From: Cryptococcus deneoformans JEC21
Taxonomy: Eukaryota > Basidiomycota > Tremellomycetes > Tremellales > Cryptococcaceae
Assembly (NCBI RefSeq): GCF_000091045.1
Contig: NC_006694.1
Location: 515,001 to 547,500, forward strand
Direction of reading: 5' to 3'
Length of the DNA stretch: 32,500 nucleotides
Shown here: piece by piece, positions 30,948 to 32,500 of the stretch
How positions within the stretch are numbered: the first letter of the stretch is position 1
Layout of the letters: each line of letters opens with the position of its first letter
Program-made: the position numbers and the translations under genes
Notes under the pieces: model-generated
Told to the model about the DNA's origin: nothing
The model's database searches: none
Seen by the model: the letters and a program-made list of their open reading frames with translations, nothing else

Positions 30948-32450
30948 ATGGCCTCGGCAACATCCTCCCTTCCCCCAACGTCCCCTCCAGCATCGACCCA
31001 TACAATGGAACCGTCTCAGCCACAGTCATCACCTCTGAAAGCCCCATCTATCATCGTCTCCCCGTCCAAAAATCCCGTTATGGAACGCGTCGCCTCTCAA
31101 CAACTAAACTCATCACCAGGACCTCAATGGGCAACAGAAAACAACCCGCACCCGAAAGCGGGAGGGAGTTATACGGGTGTCTCACCTGCTCCAAGTGTGG
31201 ATGGACACGTCGATGTGGATGAGGAGATTGATGAGTTATTGGGAGATGACGATGTGCAAGAAGGCGCAGAGGAGAAAAATGGAGAGCCGGAGAAGCAGAA
31301 ATGTCAGTGGGGGGAATGTCAAGGTGATTTCGACTCCAAGCAAGAATTTTATGGGCACGTTAAAGGTGAGTGCTGTGGATTACAATGTATACGGGTAGAA
31401 GTCCTGATCTCACGACCAAAGACCACATCAATGCTTCCAAGGAGTATGCATGTGAATGGCGGACTTGCAGTCGTGTTGGACACAAGCAAGGCCGATCATT
31501 GCTGTTGACCCATATCCGAGGCCATACGGGCGAAAGGCCATACAGCTGTACGATACCTGGTACGTCTTTGGGTATCATTCCACTTTTGCGTCTCGTTGCT
31601 GATTTCCCGCGATATAGGATGTAACAAAGCATTCGCACGTACAGACGCCCTCAATAAGCACAAGCGTACAGTACACGCTGATGTCACAAACCCCAATGGT
31701 GCCAAACCCTCTAAAGGTGGAAAGGGGAAAACCAAGGCTACACCTGGGACCGGTAAGGGTAAGGGTAAAACCAAAGGTGTTGCTCCCGTTCCTTCTGATA
31801 TCCCCACACCTACTCCCGCCATCACCTCCAAACCTAAATCAAAGTCTCTACCTCCACCACTTATCCTTTCACCATCGCCTCCTATACCTCCCGTTTCAGC
31901 GCCTGACGAGGATTTGATACTGGATCCCGAACTGGCGGAGCTTATCCCTCGTCTTCGGTCCCGATGGCCTATTATTCCAGAAGGGAACGATGAGATCGAA
32001 GCTCTGAGGGAGGCTAGGCGAAGATTCCCGAGGCACCGTCTATTCCCCAATTATACCAAGGAAGAAGACGTCGAGGAAAAAGGGAGTCGAGTCGGGCTGG
32101 AAGAACTAGTAGCCGATCCTCTTGATGACCCCGTTGCAAGGCCTTTACGACGGAATGGTGAAGACGAAATTGAATACAGGGAAAGAGTGCGAGAGTATCT
32201 GACAGACACATCAAGACCCCCTGATGCGGACCTTCCGATGGAGGAACTAGATTATACCCTGCCGCCTCTTGTCCCAGAAATTGCACACACAACGGAAGAT
32301 CCTGAAGATCCCGAAGGCGAGGTGGTAGATGTCCTGGGCAGAAGCCGCTGGCAAGTTAGATATATTATGGCAAAAGCGAGACTTTTGCTGCTGGAGGAAG
32401 AGAACATGTTGAGGCGAAGATATCTGCAGGAACTGGCAGAGACTCGATAA
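30948..32450 (+). CDS. Three-finger C2H2 protein resembling Iec1/YY1-type INO80 subunit
   Basis: Three exons (30948-31365, 31422-31559, 31618-32450) give 462 residues. Zinc fingers: C119-x4-C124-x12-H137-x3-H141; C150-x4-C155-x14-H170-x3-H174; C182-x4-C187-x12-H200-x4-H205, with the linker HTGERPY between the last two. The wide C-x4-C spacing and sequences CEWRTCSR and CTIPGCNKAFARTDALNKH resemble GLI/ZIC/YY1-type fingers and the fungal Iec1 protein of the INO80 remodeller. A Lys/Gly-rich linker follows, then a helical acidic C-terminal part including LGRSRWQVRYIMAKARLLLL and EEENMLRRRYLQEL. The Iec1 assignment is from memory of family pattern and moderate. ATG 30948 follows a pyrimidine-rich leader. 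The exon 2 acceptor is AAAG, less usual but frame-fixing. Confidence 0.85.
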
Positions 32451-32500
32451 ACCTATCAATCACTCATACAAAAAGGTATAGCGGACTTCCACTGTTATCT

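Noticed and set aside
1..32500. Transposons, CRISPR arrays, rRNA, phage or virus-derived genes
   Set aside because: Looked for terminal repeats, reverse transcriptase, integrase or transposase motifs and regular spacer arrays; none was visible. Only small microsatellites were found.

Overview
The window reads as a euchromatic, gene-dense stretch of a basidiomycete yeast genome, most likely the Cryptococcus neoformans/gattii complex. I base this on protein content and on gene architecture. Almost every gene is broken by many very short introns (about 44-120 nt) with GTNNGT donors, CTNAC-type branch points close to the acceptor, and YAG acceptors. Base composition is balanced. No rRNA, transposon, CRISPR array, integrase, attachment site or bacterial-style operon was seen. 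I assigned 49 coding introns by hand from splice signals, reading-frame continuity and family motifs. Exon coordinates are therefore inferences, but every model closes in frame.

Layout, left to right. (1) 1-187, minus: 5' end of an unidentified gene running off the left edge. (2) 708-804, minus: an intron-containing tRNA-Thr(AGU). (3) 1210-3903, minus: a predicted membrane protein whose single transmembrane helix lies between a 397-residue cytoplasmic part and a plant-receptor-like leucine-rich-repeat ectodomain. (4) 4542-6747, minus: DEAD-box helicase DBP5 (mRNA export), ten exons. (5) 7356-10456, plus: a 997-residue protein with a helical, possibly BAR-like N-terminus and a long disordered tail. 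(6) 10968-12902, plus: TRM5, the tRNA m1G37 methyltransferase, with two in-frame starts and a GC-AG intron. (7) 13292-16843, minus: a ten-exon Zn(II)2Cys6 transcription factor whose zinc cluster is assembled from four exons, one of only 12 nt, across a GC-AG intron.

(8) 17404-19857, plus: ATM1, the mitochondrial ABC exporter for Fe-S biogenesis. (9) 20025-20844, minus: a small GPI-anchored Kre9/KNH-type wall protein. (10) 21329-24117, minus: the TPR protein EMW1/TTC27. (11) 24417-25954, plus: a fusion of a GNAT acetyltransferase fold with a MYND zinc finger. (12) 26004-27414, minus: exopolyphosphatase PPX1 (DHH family), with a possible longer N-terminus. (13) 28242-30572, plus: a long disordered protein ending in two C2H2-type fingers. 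(14) 30948-32450, plus: a three-finger C2H2 protein resembling the INO80 subunit Iec1/YY1 group.

The genes do not form one pathway. Recurring themes are RNA metabolism (tRNA-Thr, TRM5, DBP5, possibly EMW1), mitochondrial delivery (ATM1, TRM5 long form, possible PPX1 long form) and transcription or chromatin (three zinc-finger proteins plus GNAT-MYND). Four head-to-head pairs share intergenic regions: DBP5/BAR-like, Zn2Cys6/ATM1, EMW1/GNAT-MYND and PPX1/C2H2. Three pairs are tail-to-tail: TRM5/Zn2Cys6, ATM1/KNH and GNAT-MYND/PPX1. No unmistakably new multi-gene system is visible. The least conventional items are the inverted LRR membrane protein, the GNAT-MYND fusion, the split zinc cluster with its 12-nt exon, and the two GC-AG introns.
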